Source: Mycolicibacterium porcinum
Lineage (GTDB): Bacteria; Actinomycetota; Actinomycetes; Mycobacteriales; Mycobacteriaceae
Direction of reading: 5' to 3'
Assembly: GCA_002086835.1 (NCBI GenBank)
Contig: MVIG01000018.1
Location: forward strand, 32,185-96,184
Length of the DNA: 64,000 nt
In this document: positions 1 to 8,851 of the stretch, piece by piece
Numbering within the stretch: position 1 is the first letter of the stretch
Layout: each line of letters starts with the position of its first letter
The notes under the pieces: generated by a model
What the model saw: only the letters and a program-made list of their open reading frames with translations
What the model was told of the DNA's origin: nothing
The model's database searches: none
Program-made: the position numbers and the translations under genes

Positions 1-3000
1 CCAGATCCGCGGCGGTCATTCGCGGATCCCGTTGTCTCAGTAGCGCATCCGCCGCAACCTGAACGTCGGACGGCACCGTCTCACCCGGACGCCATCGGGG
101 ATTCCACGGGCGACGCGGGCCGTCGCGGTCCGCATACGCATCGCCGTCCAGCCGCAACGGCCGTCCCTCGGCCGGATCAACCGTGCGCCCGTCCACGACC
201 CGGCGGTGCTTTTCGCGGTCCAATCCGTCGGTGCGACCGGCGGCGATCCGTCCTGAGTTGGCCAGAGATTCGGAACGTACCGGTGCCCCGTCACCCTGGT
301 CCACGTGGTGGTGGTAGCTCTTGTGCGTTCCTACGGTGCCCACGGTGTTCATCGAGGACGGGAACTCGGAGGTGACCCGAACCGCCCCGAAGGTATCGAC
401 GGCCGGGTCCATTCCCAGCCCACGCCCCGCGAACCGGCCGTCCTGGCCCGGCACCCGGCCACCGAACCCGGTGACCGGGTCCAGCGAGGAGGAGGCGACG
501 AACACGTTGCCGGGTTCGAGCCCGAATTGGCCGGCGTGCTGCATCGGACCCGCGCCCGGGGACCCCATCAGGGTGATGGTCCTGACGTGTTTCGCCAGTT
601 GCCCACCTTCGCCGGCGTAGCTGACGGTGGTCGAACCGTAGGAGTGTCCGAAGACATGGTTTCCGGTGAACTTGCTGCCGTCTCCGGCGACGACGTTGCG
701 AGCGGCGTTGAACGCCTGGATATCGGAGTAGAGAATCTTCGCACCGTCCTGCGCCAACTTCGGGCTCAGTACCCGGCCGCTGGCCATGCCGTTCGGTGCG
801 TCGTAGCCGATCCAGGCGATCGAGGTGGCCGCCAGCGTCGGATCCTCGTGCATCGTCGACTGCACGTGGTTCAGTGCGTTGCGCATGTTCACTTCGAGCT
901 TGTCGATGGTCGTCGCGAATCCCGGCACCAACCACGACACCGAATCCGCGTGGTACGGGTCGGCACCGAAACTCACGACCGCGCGACCGTCGCCTCCGAA
1001 TGCCGGCGGATCGAACGCCAGCACCAGCGGCGCGTCGAGACCGGCCGCCGCGGCTTCGCGCCCCATCTGCTGCAAGCCGGCATCCAACCGGTTCACCCGA
1101 AGCAGGTTCTTCAGTTCGCTGTCGCTGGGCCGAACGCCGCGGTCGATCATCGACTGCACGTGGTGCTGGAAGCGTTGGATCGCAAGGCGGTTCGCCGTAT
1201 CGCGATCCGTCGGCGGAATGCCCTCGGCATTGCCGATCCGCGCCGGATACGCGTCGATCAAGGTCGCCCGCTGGTCTGGTTCCAGAGACGACCACCATCG
1301 TGCATTGGCCTCGGCCCGCGACAGGGCAGCGTCGGCCCGGTTCAAGGGGTTGACGATGCCGTCGATGGCGACCGGCGGAATCCGCTGCTGCAACAGCCTG
1401 TTCGCAGCGTCGATGACCTCCTTGCGGCGTGCCTGACCGCTGTCCTCGCTCTGCGACCAGTCGGGCTCGGCGACGGCCTGCTGCGGGTCACCGTCGACGT
1501 CGGAGGCCCGCCACCGCGGGTTCCACCAGTTGCGCCGCTGGCTGCCGCTGCGGGTCGCCGCGGGTTCGACGGTCTCGCGGCGGGTGCCGAACAAGCGGCC
1601 CGGCCGTTCGGCCACGGTGCGGTGTTCTTCGAACCGGAGCGCGTCGAGGTTTCCGGAAGCGATGCGGCCGAGGTTGGCCAGCGATTCAGAGGGGAGCGCG
1701 CGTGATGGTGTGACCAGCCATTGCCGGGTACCAGGTCCGTCGGTCTCCTGGAAGTCGAAATACGCGTTGTGGGTGGAGGTGGTGTCCTTGCGGTCCATCG
1801 ACGCCGGGAACTCGGCGCGAATCCGCTGTGCGCCAAAGGTATCCATCGCCGGGTCGGTGCCGAGTCCACGTCCGAGGCGGCCGTGCGAGTCCGATGTCCG
1901 CCCCCCGAGGCCTGTGACGAAATCCCGAGAGGACGATGCGACGAACACCCGGTCGGTGTTGATGCCGAAATCCCGGGCATGGCTCAGCGGGCCTGCGCCC
2001 GGTGAACCGATCAGCGTCACCGTCTCGATGTGGTCGGCGAGCCTGCCGCCGCGGCCGGCGAAGCTGGTCGTCGTCGACCCGTACGAATGCCCGAACACAT
2101 GGTTGCCCTTGAAATGGCTGCCGTCATCGGCCAAGGCATCCCGCGCCGCGTTGAACGCGCTGATGTCGGCGTGCAGGATGTCACCGCCGGCCTCCGCCAG
2201 ATCGGTACTCCCGACCTTCAGCGTCGCCGAACCGTTCGGCGCGTCGTAACCCAGCCAGGCGATCGAGGCCGCCGCCATCGACGGGTTCTCACTCTGCGTC
2301 GACTGCAGGATGTTCAACGCGCAGTGCATGATGTAGTCGAGCTTGTCGACCTGAGCACCCAGCCCGGGCACGTACCACGACACCGAATCCGCCACATACG
2401 GGTCGGCACCGAAACTCACCAGCACCCGGCCGTCACCGCCGAAGGCAGGCGGATCGAACGCCAGGATGAGTGGCTCCCCCACCCCCGCCTGCCGGGCCGC
2501 CGCGTCCGCCCGTTGCAGGGCGCTCTCGAGCTTGTTCACCCGGAGCAGGAAGTCGAGCTGCGTGTTGTCCGGCTTGGCGCCGGCATCGATCAGCGCTTGA
2601 ACGGAGGCCGCACGGTCCAGGTAGCGTTGCAGCACACGGCGATTGGCATCATTACGCACGTCGGCGGGGATGCCCTCGGCGTTGCCGATCTGGAACGGGT
2701 GGGCGTTCAGAAGTGCTTGCTGCTGATCCGGCGACAACCCCGACCACCACGCCGCGTTGGCCCGGGCCCGGGCCGCGGCCTGCGGCTCGTCTCCCAGCGA
2801 GGTGGTCAGCCCGTCGATGGACACCTGCGGGTCTCGTTGTCGCAGAGCGTCGGCCACTACCGGGTCGGTGGCGCGGGTGACCTCGCCCGGGTGCCACCGT
2901 GGGTTCCACCGGCGCAGTTCCTTGGCCTGTTCGGTGTCCGTCTCGCTGTCCAGCCGCAGCGGCCGTCCGGCTGCCGGATCCACGGTGCGTCCGTCGACGA

Positions 3001-5190
3001 CCCGCCGGTAGCCCTCCCGATGCACAGTCTCCGCCTGCCCGGCGGCGATCCGACCGAAGTTGGCCAGCGATTCCGTGCGTACCCGTGGGTCGGCGTCGCC
3101 CGGCATGTACTGGTAGTAGCTTCTGTGCGTCCCGACCGCGCTCAGGTCGTTCATCGAATCAGGGAACTGCGCGGTAATCCGGACCGCACCAAAGTCTTTC
3201 ATCGCCGGATCGAGGCCGAGGCCGCGCCCGAGGAACCGGCCATTCTGTCCCGGTGTGCGCCCGCCCAGGCCGGTGACCGGGTCCAGCGACGACGACGCGA
3301 CGAAAACGTTCTGAGCGCCGATCCCGAATCCGCTGGCGTGCCGGATCGGACCCGCGCCCGGTGAACCGAGCAGCGTCACCGTGCTGATGTCTTCGGCCAG
3401 TCGTCTGCCCTTACCCGCGTAGCTCGCGGTCGTCGAGCCGTACGAGTGCGCGAAGATGTGGTTGTTGCGGAATTCGCTGCCGTCGCCGGCGGTGGTGTTG
3501 CGCGCGGCGTTGAACGCCCGGATGTCGCTGTAGAGAATCTCCCCGCCCTTGCGGGCCAAACCACGGGCGGCGACCCGAGGGATGGCCGCATCGTTGGGCG
3601 CGTCATAGCCGATCCAGGCGATCGACGCCGCCGCCAGGTCCGGGTTCTCCTGTTGCGTCGACTGCAGATGGTTCAGCGCATTGCGCATGTTGCCTTCAAG
3701 CTTGTCGATCGTCGTGGCGAACCCCGGCACCAACCACGACACCGAATCAGCCAGGTACGGGTCGGCGCCGAAGCTCACGATCGCCCGGCCGTCACCGCCG
3801 AAGGCCGGAGAATCGAATGCCAGCACCAGCGGCGGGTCGATCCCGGCTGCCGCCGCTTCACCCTTCATCGTCGTCAGCGCATTGTGGAGGTTGTTCATGC
3901 GCCGCAGCAATCTGAGTTCACGCTTGGTGGGCTGCTCGCCACGATTGATCTTGCCCTGCACAAAATTTCGGGCGCGCTCGACGGAAAGACGGTTCGCCTT
4001 GTCGCGGGCCGTCGGCGGGATTCCCTCGGCATTGCCGATCTGTCTGGGGTAGGTCTCTATCAGCGCGTCGCGTTGTTCGTCGGACAGGCCCGCCCACCAT
4101 CGGGCGTTGTCCTCGGCCCGGGTCACGGCATCATCGGCCTTGCCCAGCGGGTTGACCACCTCGTCGATGTCGACGGCTGGCTCCCGTTGCGCCAGAGCAT
4201 TGTTCGCCGTCTCGCGGATGGTCGGCTCGACGGTGGCGTGCTCGGGAGGATCGGCCGGAGCGTCTGTCTCAGACGACGCCCCGAAGGCTTCGGTGGTGGG
4301 ATCGACACCGAGGTTCACCTCGACGACCGGGGTCCGCCCGTCGAGCGCGGCGGGCAACTCACGCGCCGACGATGCGACGCGGACGTTGCCGGGTTCCAGG
4401 CCGAACTCGGCGGCACGGCGCACCGGCCCGGTCCCTGGCGAGTCGGTGAAGTTGATCGCGCGAATATCGTGTGCCAACCGGGCATCTCGCCCGGCATAGC
4501 TGACGGCGGTCGTGCCGTAGTCCTGCGCGAAGATGTGGTTCTCGCTGAAGTGGCCACCGTCGGCGGCCAAGGTGTCGCGCGCAGCGTTGAACGCCCGGAT
4601 ATCGCTGTAGAGGATGGCCCCGCCGTCGCGGGCGAGCTGGTGACCGGCTGCGCGCCAACGGTTCCAGCCGCTGGGCGTGTCGTAACCGAGCCACGCGATC
4701 GCGGCTGCCGTCTGTGTCGAGTTCTCCTGTTGGGCCGCCTGCAGGTGGCTGATCGCGTCGCCCATGGTGACGCCGATCCGGTCGATCGTCACCCCCTGCC
4801 CGGGTACGTGCCACGACACCGAGTCCGCTTGATACGGATCGGCACCGAAGCTGACGACCGCGCGCCCGTGGCCACCGAATTCCGACGCATCGAAGGCCAA
4901 CAGCAGGGGACCGTCGATTCCCGCTGCTTGGGCCTGGGTCTGCGCCTGGGCGAGCGAACTCTGGATCCGCTCCAGCCGCGCCAGCGTCTTGCTCTGCGCT
5001 CTGGTGAGCCGATGTCCGCTGTCCCGCCAGGACTTCAACTGGTCGCGCTGGTTGCCGAGCAGTTCGGTGTTGGCCTCATGCCGAGCCTTGGGCGAGACAC
5101 CTTCGGCGTTGCTGATCTGCTGCGGGTGCACATCGATCAGGGCCCGCTGCTCTTCTCCGGACAGCGCGGCCCACCAGGCGGCGTTGGCGC
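1..5190 (-). repeat. Tandem divergent DUF1023 modules inside the giant toxin gene
   Basis: Four imperfect copies of a 360-480-residue unit lie head to tail. Each begins with a helical segment (RANARWW, then QIGNAEGIP) and continues with FDPPAFGGDGRAVVSFGAD, a VPG strand, the elbow (HSYGST in three copies) and a tail with DGRTVDPAxGRPL. Elbows are near 4522, 3445, 2086 and 643, so the spacing is about 1.1, 1.4 and 1.4 kb. The frame leaves the window inside sequence resembling the lead-in of another unit (ADALLRQRDP), so a fifth copy is likely. Copies share short near-identical DNA runs, for example around 920-950 and 3720-3750, which could support recombination or copy-number change. Confidence 0.85.
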
Positions 5191-7774
5191 GGGCGCGGGC
5201 GTCGGCTGACTCCATCAACCCCAAGGGGTTTCGGAGTTCTTCGCCATCGCGTAGACCTCGCTTGGCGAGCGCCTGATCGGCGAGATCGCTCTGCCGGGTG
5301 ACGCCTTGCCACTGCTCACCCGGAGTCTGGTCCGGCGTGCCCTGCACATCGCCCACCGCGATCGCGGCATCGAGATCATCGGGGAGTCGCCCCAGCTTGT
5401 CGACCGCAGCACCTTCTGAATCAAGGAAACCGACCGCGGTCGTCGACACCGCGTGCTGGCCCCACGACGGCGGCCAGCCCTTCCGTTCGCCGCGGTGGAG
5501 CAGATATACGTCCTTACCGTCGTATACCGCCACATAGGCGTGCCCACCCTGGCGCTGCCCGTCACCGGCCCACGCCGATGTGATGACCGCGGCCGAGCCG
5601 GGCGCCATGCCCCGCAGCCTGGCCTCGATCTGGCTGTAGGTGGCGAAGTCGGCCCGCGACCCGACGGCCTGGTACAGGGCCCGCGCGGGCATTCCGGTGG
5701 ACGTCGGCTCCCCGGTGACCTGATACTGCTTGCCGAAGTGCCGGGACAGATCATCGGCTGCGTCGAGCAGACAGTTCCGGCCGCCATGCGGCGGACCGCC
5801 GGTCTCGCTGACCTCGGGTGCGGCGTTGGCCGGCGTGACGTCCTGGTTGGTGTCCTGGGCCGCGCTCTGATTCGTAGCCTGGGCGGTGTCCTGGACCTGC
5901 GCAGCCGGAACGCCCGCGACCTGCGTTTCCGGCCCGGCGGGGCGCGCGGCAGGAGCCTCCTGCCTGATTGTGGTCGACGTCGAATCAGACTTCGAATCAG
6001 GTTTTGCCGCAGTCGGTTTGGCGTCCTGATCCGGTGTCGTCGACGTCGTGGTGACCGGCGTCTGCGAGGCGGGCACCGGCGACGCCGTGCTGGTCGAGGA
6101 CGACGGTTGGGCAGGGGCACCGACAGCCGGGGCCTGCTGCTCGGGAGCGTCCGGCGCGGAGGTCTGCGGTGCGGGATCGGTCGGTGCCTGGGCGGCGTCG
6201 GTGACCCCAGCGGTCACCTTGGCGTCTTCGACGTCCTGACTGACGTCGGTCGGCCCGGTATCGACCTGCCCGGCGTCGACTTGTCCGGTATCGACCGACA
6301 CCGGTTCTGCGGCCACCGCGGCGTGCGGAACGTCCGTCGTCGCGGCGTTCGCCGCCGGACCGGCGACATCCTGGTCCGGACTCAGTGTGGCGGTGTGCGC
6401 GGGTTCATCCTGCGACGAGTGCTGCTCGTCCGACGCGACGGAGGGCGGGTCGGCGCGCGCATCGTCGGATTCGTGCTTGGCGTTGGTATCGGTGTGGGTT
6501 TCACTGTCGGCGCCGTCGTCGGTTTCGGCGTCTGCGTGATCCGGCGACTCGTCGGAGTCCTGGACCGTCGACTTGTCGGCCGCGCCATGCTGCTCGGAGT
6601 TTCGGGACGCGGACTTCGAATCCGATTGCAGTGTGGTGTTGTTCGTCTGGCCGGCCCCGGCACGTCCCGGACTCGACTTGGCGGGCGCGGCCGACTGCCC
6701 GGTGGAATCGTGCTGCGAAGTTCGGTTGGGGTCGGTCTCGCCGTCGTTCTCGCCGTCCTGCCGGCCGGTGTCCAGCTCCCCATCCGGATTCTCGCCCCGC
6801 AGCCCGACATTCGGAGCATCGGGGCCCGGCGGACCGCCGCCCGGATTCGCCTGGTTGTTCTGCTGAGGCGTATGGCCGCCGCCGATGCCTTTCAGACCAC
6901 CGATGCTGGTGCTGGTAGAACTGGCCAGTATCGAGATCGTGTCGAATTCGCCGCCGACCGACAACGTGCCTGCCACGTTGCCCGACACTCCGGCGGTGAA
7001 CATGGTGGTCGCGCCCTTGGTCGCCGCGGTGAACCGGTTGCGTGCGGGTCCGAGTCCGTGGGCCACCGGCACGGCGGTGGCTCCGCCCGCTCCGCCACCG
7101 ACCACGGAAGAGATCGCCGTCTGCTGGAACCGGTCCCACCGGTATGCGGCATGTCCGTTGTTGGCCTGGATGCCCTGGACGATCCCTTCTTGAAGCAGGC
7201 CCTGTGCCAGCTCCTCCACGGATTCCTGCAGGGTTTCGTGCAGCAGCCGCTTCATCATCGTCTTGGTCAGCAGTTCGGCCATCTTCTCGCCGAGACGCCG
7301 GATCGCCCACATGACGAGCGCACGTATCCACGCGATGGTGGTCGTCTCGATGACGGGGATCGCCGCCGTCGACGCCCCGTAGGTGGGTCCCGCCATGGCG
7401 AGGCTGTACGAGATCTCGGCGGCGGCGAGCGCCAGCCCGACGATGATCGACAGCTTGCTGTATTCGATCTCGGAGCTGAAATTGGTGGCGCCCTCACCCA
7501 TTCCCGAGATGCCCTGAGCGAGTTTCTCCACCGTGTAGTCGCCGTCGAACAGCATGGCGAACTGGCGATCGGCGGCGTCGGCGGTGTCGCCGGTCAGAAC
7601 CGACATCGTTTCTCCGCGGACCCTGTTCAGGTCGGGGATCAGGTCTTGCAGCGCCTCGGCCGCGGCTTGGTAATGCTCGCCGATTCGGCGGGTGCGGGTC
7701 TCACTGCCTTGCGGCCACTCACCGCCCGCGAGGTATGACACCCACTGGAGTTCGGGTGGGATCTGGATGTCCAT
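1..7774 (-). CDS. Giant CpnT-like polymorphic toxin with papain-fold and tandem DUF1023 hydrolase domains (3' end outside window)
   Basis: One open frame runs from ATG at 7774 through the left edge, more than 2,590 codons without a stop. Residues 1-110 (start MDIQIPPELQW, then GGEWPQGSE) match the WXG100-like N-terminal domain of CpnT-type toxins. About 115-240 are hydrophobic and amphipathic. About 290-650 form a Gly, Pro, Ser, Asp and Gln-rich disordered linker. A Tox-PL (papain-fold deamidase/protease) domain follows, with Cys668 in RNCLLDA and His745 in GGHAYV. From about residue 840 come at least four DUF1023 alpha/beta-hydrolase modules with nucleophile elbows at 1085 (Asp), Ser1444, Ser1897 and Ser2378. 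It lies 56 bases after the WXG100 gene, on the same strand, so it is probably an ESX substrate. The ribosome-binding site is weak. Immunity and terminal toxin domains, if any, lie outside the window. Confidence 0.85.
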   Translation of the reverse strand, partial: MDIQIPPELQWVSYLAGGEWPQGSETRTRRIGEHYQAAAEALQDLIPDLNRVRGETMSVLTGDTADAADRQFAMLFDGDYTVEKLAQGISGMGEGATNFSSEIEYSKLSIIVGLALAAAEISYSLAMAGPTYGASTAAIPVIETTTIAWIRALVMWAIRRLGEKMAELLTKTMMKRLLHETLQESVEELAQGLLQEGIVQGIQANNGHAAYRWDRFQQTAISSVVGGGAGGATAVPVAHGLGPARNRFTAATKGATTMFTAGVSGNVAGTLSVGGEFDTISILASSTSTSIGGLKGIGGGHTPQQNNQANPGGGPPGPDAPNVGLRGENPDGELDTGRQDGENDGETDPNRTSQHDSTGQSAAPAKSSPGRAGAGQTNNTTLQSDSKSASRNSEQHGAADKSTVQDSDESPDHADAETDDGADSETHTDTNAKHESDDARADPPSVASDEQHSSQDEPAHTATLSPDQDVAGPAANAATTDVPHAAVAAEPVSVDTGQVDAGQVDTGPTDVSQDVEDAKVTAGVTDAAQAPTDPAPQTSAPDAPEQQAPAVGAPAQPSSSTSTASPVPASQTPVTTTSTTPDQDAKPTAAKPDSKSDSTSTTIRQEAPAARPAGPETQVAGVPAAQVQDTAQATNQSAAQDTNQDVTPANAAPEVSETGGPPHGGRNCLLDAADDLSRHFGKQYQVTGEPTSTGMPARALYQAVGSRADFATYSQIEARLRGMAPGSAAVITSAWAGDGQRQGGHAYVAVYDGKDVYLLHRGERKGWPPSWGQHAVSTTAVGFLDSEGAAVDKLGRLPDDLDAAIAVGDVQGTPDQTPGEQWQGVTRQSDLADQALAKRGLRDGEELRNPLGLMESADARARANAAWWAALSGEEQRALIDVHPQQISNAEGVSPKARHEANTELLGNQRDQLKSWRDSGHRLTRAQSKTLARLERIQSSLAQAQTQAQAAGIDGPLLLAFDASEFGGHGRAVVSFGADPYQADSVSWHVPGQGVTIDRIGVTMGDAISHLQAAQQENSTQTAAAIAWLGYDTPSGWNRWRAAGHQLARDGGAILYSDIRAFNAARDTLAADGGHFSENHIFAQDYGTTAVSYAGRDARLAHDIRAINFTDSPGTGPVRRAAEFGLEPGNVRVASSARELPAALDGRTPVVEVNLGVDPTTEAFGASSETDAPADPPEHATVEPTIRETANNALAQREPAVDIDEVVNPLGKADDAVTRAEDNARWWAGLSDEQRDALIETYPRQIGNAEGIPPTARDKANRLSVERARNFVQGKINRGEQPTKRELRLLRRMNNLHNALTTMKGEAAAAGIDPPLVLAFDSPAFGGDGRAIVSFGADPYLADSVSWLVPGFATTIDKLEGNMRNALNHLQSTQQENPDLAAASIAWIGYDAPNDAAIPRVAARGLARKGGEILYSDIRAFNAARNTTAGDGSEFRNNHIFAHSYGSTTASYAGKGRRLAEDISTVTLLGSPGAGPIRHASGFGIGAQNVFVASSSLDPVTGLGGRTPGQNGRFLGRGLGLDPAMKDFGAVRITAQFPDSMNDLSAVGTHRSYYQYMPGDADPRVRTESLANFGRIAAGQAETVHREGYRRVVDGRTVDPAAGRPLRLDSETDTEQAKELRRWNPRWHPGEVTRATDPVVADALRQRDPQVSIDGLTTSLGDEPQAAARARANAAWWSGLSPDQQQALLNAHPFQIGNAEGIPADVRNDANRRVLQRYLDRAASVQALIDAGAKPDNTQLDFLLRVNKLESALQRADAAARQAGVGEPLILAFDPPAFGGDGRVLVSFGADPYVADSVSWYVPGLGAQVDKLDYIMHCALNILQSTQSENPSMAAASIAWLGYDAPNGSATLKVGSTDLAEAGGDILHADISAFNAARDALADDGSHFKGNHVFGHSYGSTTTSFAGRGGRLADHIETVTLIGSPGAGPLSHARDFGINTDRVFVASSSRDFVTGLGGRTSDSHGRLGRGLGTDPAMDTFGAQRIRAEFPASMDRKDTTSTHNAYFDFQETDGPGTRQWLVTPSRALPSESLANLGRIASGNLDALRFEEHRTVAERPGRLFGTRRETVEPAATRSGSQRRNWWNPRWRASDVDGDPQQAVAEPDWSQSEDSGQARRKEVIDAANRLLQQRIPPVAIDGIVNPLNRADAALSRAEANARWWSSLEPDQRATLIDAYPARIGNAEGIPPTDRDTANRLAIQRFQHHVQSMIDRGVRPSDSELKNLLRVNRLDAGLQQMGREAAAAGLDAPLVLAFDPPAFGGDGRAVVSFGADPYHADSVSWLVPGFATTIDKLEVNMRNALNHVQSTMHEDPTLAATSIAWIGYDAPNGMASGRVLSPKLAQDGAKILYSDIQAFNAARNVVAGDGSKFTGNHVFGHSYGSTTVSYAGEGGQLAKHVRTITLMGSPGAGPMQHAGQFGLEPGNVFVASSSLDPVTGFGGRVPGQDGRFAGRGLGMDPAVDTFGAVRVTSEFPSSMNTVGTVGTHKSYHHHVDQGDGAPVRSESLANSGRIAAGRTDGLDREKHRRVVDGRTVDPAEGRPLRLDGDAYADRDGPRRPWNPRWRPGETVPSDVQVAADALLRQRDPRMTAADL

Positions 7775-7830
7775 AAGCGAATTGGTGTGGCAACAGGTCT
7801 ATCCGGTGCACCACTCCGTACGGTTGACGG

Positions 7831-8127
7831 CTACGGCTGGTCGTTCTGTTCGAAGGAGTCCGCGGACCCCTTCAAGCCGTCCGAGTAGTAGTCGAGCAGA
7901 TCGGTCTTGACCACCACCGACCCGTCGACCCAATCCTTTTGCGCCAGATACCCCGCACTGCCTTTCGCGTACCCGTCACCCATCTTGTCGTCACCCCAGG
8001 CGGCACCTTCGGCAGCCAGATTGGCTTGCAGGGTGGACAGCACGTTCTTCATCCTGACGCTGACATCGTTCAGGTTCCTCGACGTTGCCCGCAGGTCAGA
8101 GGGTCCGACACCGAGCTCGTCAGCCAT
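7831..8127 (-). CDS. WXG100 family protein (Esx-like)
   Basis: This 98-residue protein has the WXG100 size and helix-turn-helix layout. The turn is at AAWGDD, with Trp44 and Gly45 as the WxG-type motif, between two predicted helices of about 35 residues. Family members are small dimeric substrates of type VII secretion and often pair with a partner WXG100 protein or with the N-terminal domain of a larger toxin. No clear YxxxD/E secretion signal is visible in the C-terminal tail, where DYYSDGL lacks an acidic residue at the right spacing. It may therefore rely on a partner. It starts 4 bases after the EspL-like gene and is followed after 56 bases by the giant toxin gene, which suggests one operon. 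Confidence 0.85.
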   Translation of the reverse strand: MADELGVGPSDLRATSRNLNDVSVRMKNVLSTLQANLAAEGAAWGDDKMGDGYAKGSAGYLAQKDWVDGSVVVKTDLLDYYSDGLKGSADSFEQNDQP

Positions 8128-8131
8128 GGAT

Positions 8132-8596
8132 TCAGCTCCTCACGGTGGGGAATGCGGATTCGTCCCGGTCGTCGCCCTCAGGCTCGTTCGCCCGGACGTC
8201 AGTGCCGTCGTTGCCGAACACGGATCTGGTCAGGTCGCGCAGATCGGGCGCACCGTCGGCGATGTCGGACAGAGCCGGCATCATCCGGCGCCGTTCTTCG
8301 ATCGGCATCATCAGGGCAGCCGACCGCTGCGCCACGAGTTGCGCCGCGGTCTGCGCGGCCGCGGTGACGTGGCCGCCGAGTTCTTCGAGTTCGTACTCGT
8401 CGAGATACGACTCGTCGATGACGGTCTCGATGACATGGCCGCGGGCGTCGACGGTCACCGCGACCAGGCCATCGGCCTCCTCAGCACTTGCGGTGAGCTG
8501 CGCCTGCTCGCGCTGCACCGCAGCAATGTCGGCCATCTGCTCGGAGACCAAGGCGAGTACCTCGGTCATCTGATGCCGGAGGGCATCGTTGTTCAT
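8132..8596 (-). CDS. EspL-like YbaB/EbfC family protein
   Basis: This 154-residue protein starts MNNDALRHQMTEVL. It has the YbaB/EbfC pattern: an N-terminal amphipathic helix (about 1-40), a short beta segment (DGLVAVTVDARGHV) and a C-terminal helix, followed by an acidic tail. In the ESX-1 locus the YbaB-fold protein EspL (Rv3880c) stabilises secreted substrates. By position, as the first gene before the WXG100 and toxin genes, it may be a chaperone-like accessory factor here; that role is inferred. The ATG at 8596 is preferred because the upstream in-frame extension reads as Arg-rich non-coding sequence. Confidence 0.75.
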   Translation of the reverse strand: MNNDALRHQMTEVLALVSEQMADIAAVQREQAQLTASAEEADGLVAVTVDARGHVIETVIDESYLDEYELEELGGHVTAAAQTAAQLVAQRSAALMMPIEERRRMMPALSDIADGAPDLRDLTRSVFGNDGTDVRANEPEGDDRDESAFPTVRS

Positions 8597-8851
8597 TCCG
8601 ATCAGTGTTCCAGATTCGCAAACGCGTCGCCACGTTCTTTGCCGAATTCGATTATGGCCGACCGTATTTGAGTGACCGAACAATTACGCTTGCGAAATTG
8701 CCATCATCGCAATGCCACTCACACCGCAATTTGCCACCCGCGCGTAGATAACCGAGATTTACTCGGCAGTCCGCGCCCCGCGCGCATAGCTCACACACCG
8801 CCCACCGATTCGCGCGTTCTTTGCCTATGCGAGGTTTCGATGCGGCTGCGG
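8597..8851 (-). promoter_or_regulatory. Intergenic region before the EspL-like/WXG100/toxin genes
   Basis: These 255 bases between two minus-strand genes are the longest non-coding gap in the ESX locus and look more AT-rich than their surroundings. They probably carry the promoter for the substrate genes, which would separate their control from the eccC-eccD-mycP-espI unit. No convincing -10/-35 pair or operator could be picked out. Confidence 0.35.

Noticed and set aside
305-7738. Long plus-strand reading frames opposite the giant toxin gene (305-1705, 2030-3364, 3446-5209, 5453-7738)
   Set aside because: They are antisense shadows of a continuous minus-strand frame. Their proteins are Arg/Gly/Val-rich without domains, whereas the minus strand reads as recognisable hydrolase and papain-fold modules.
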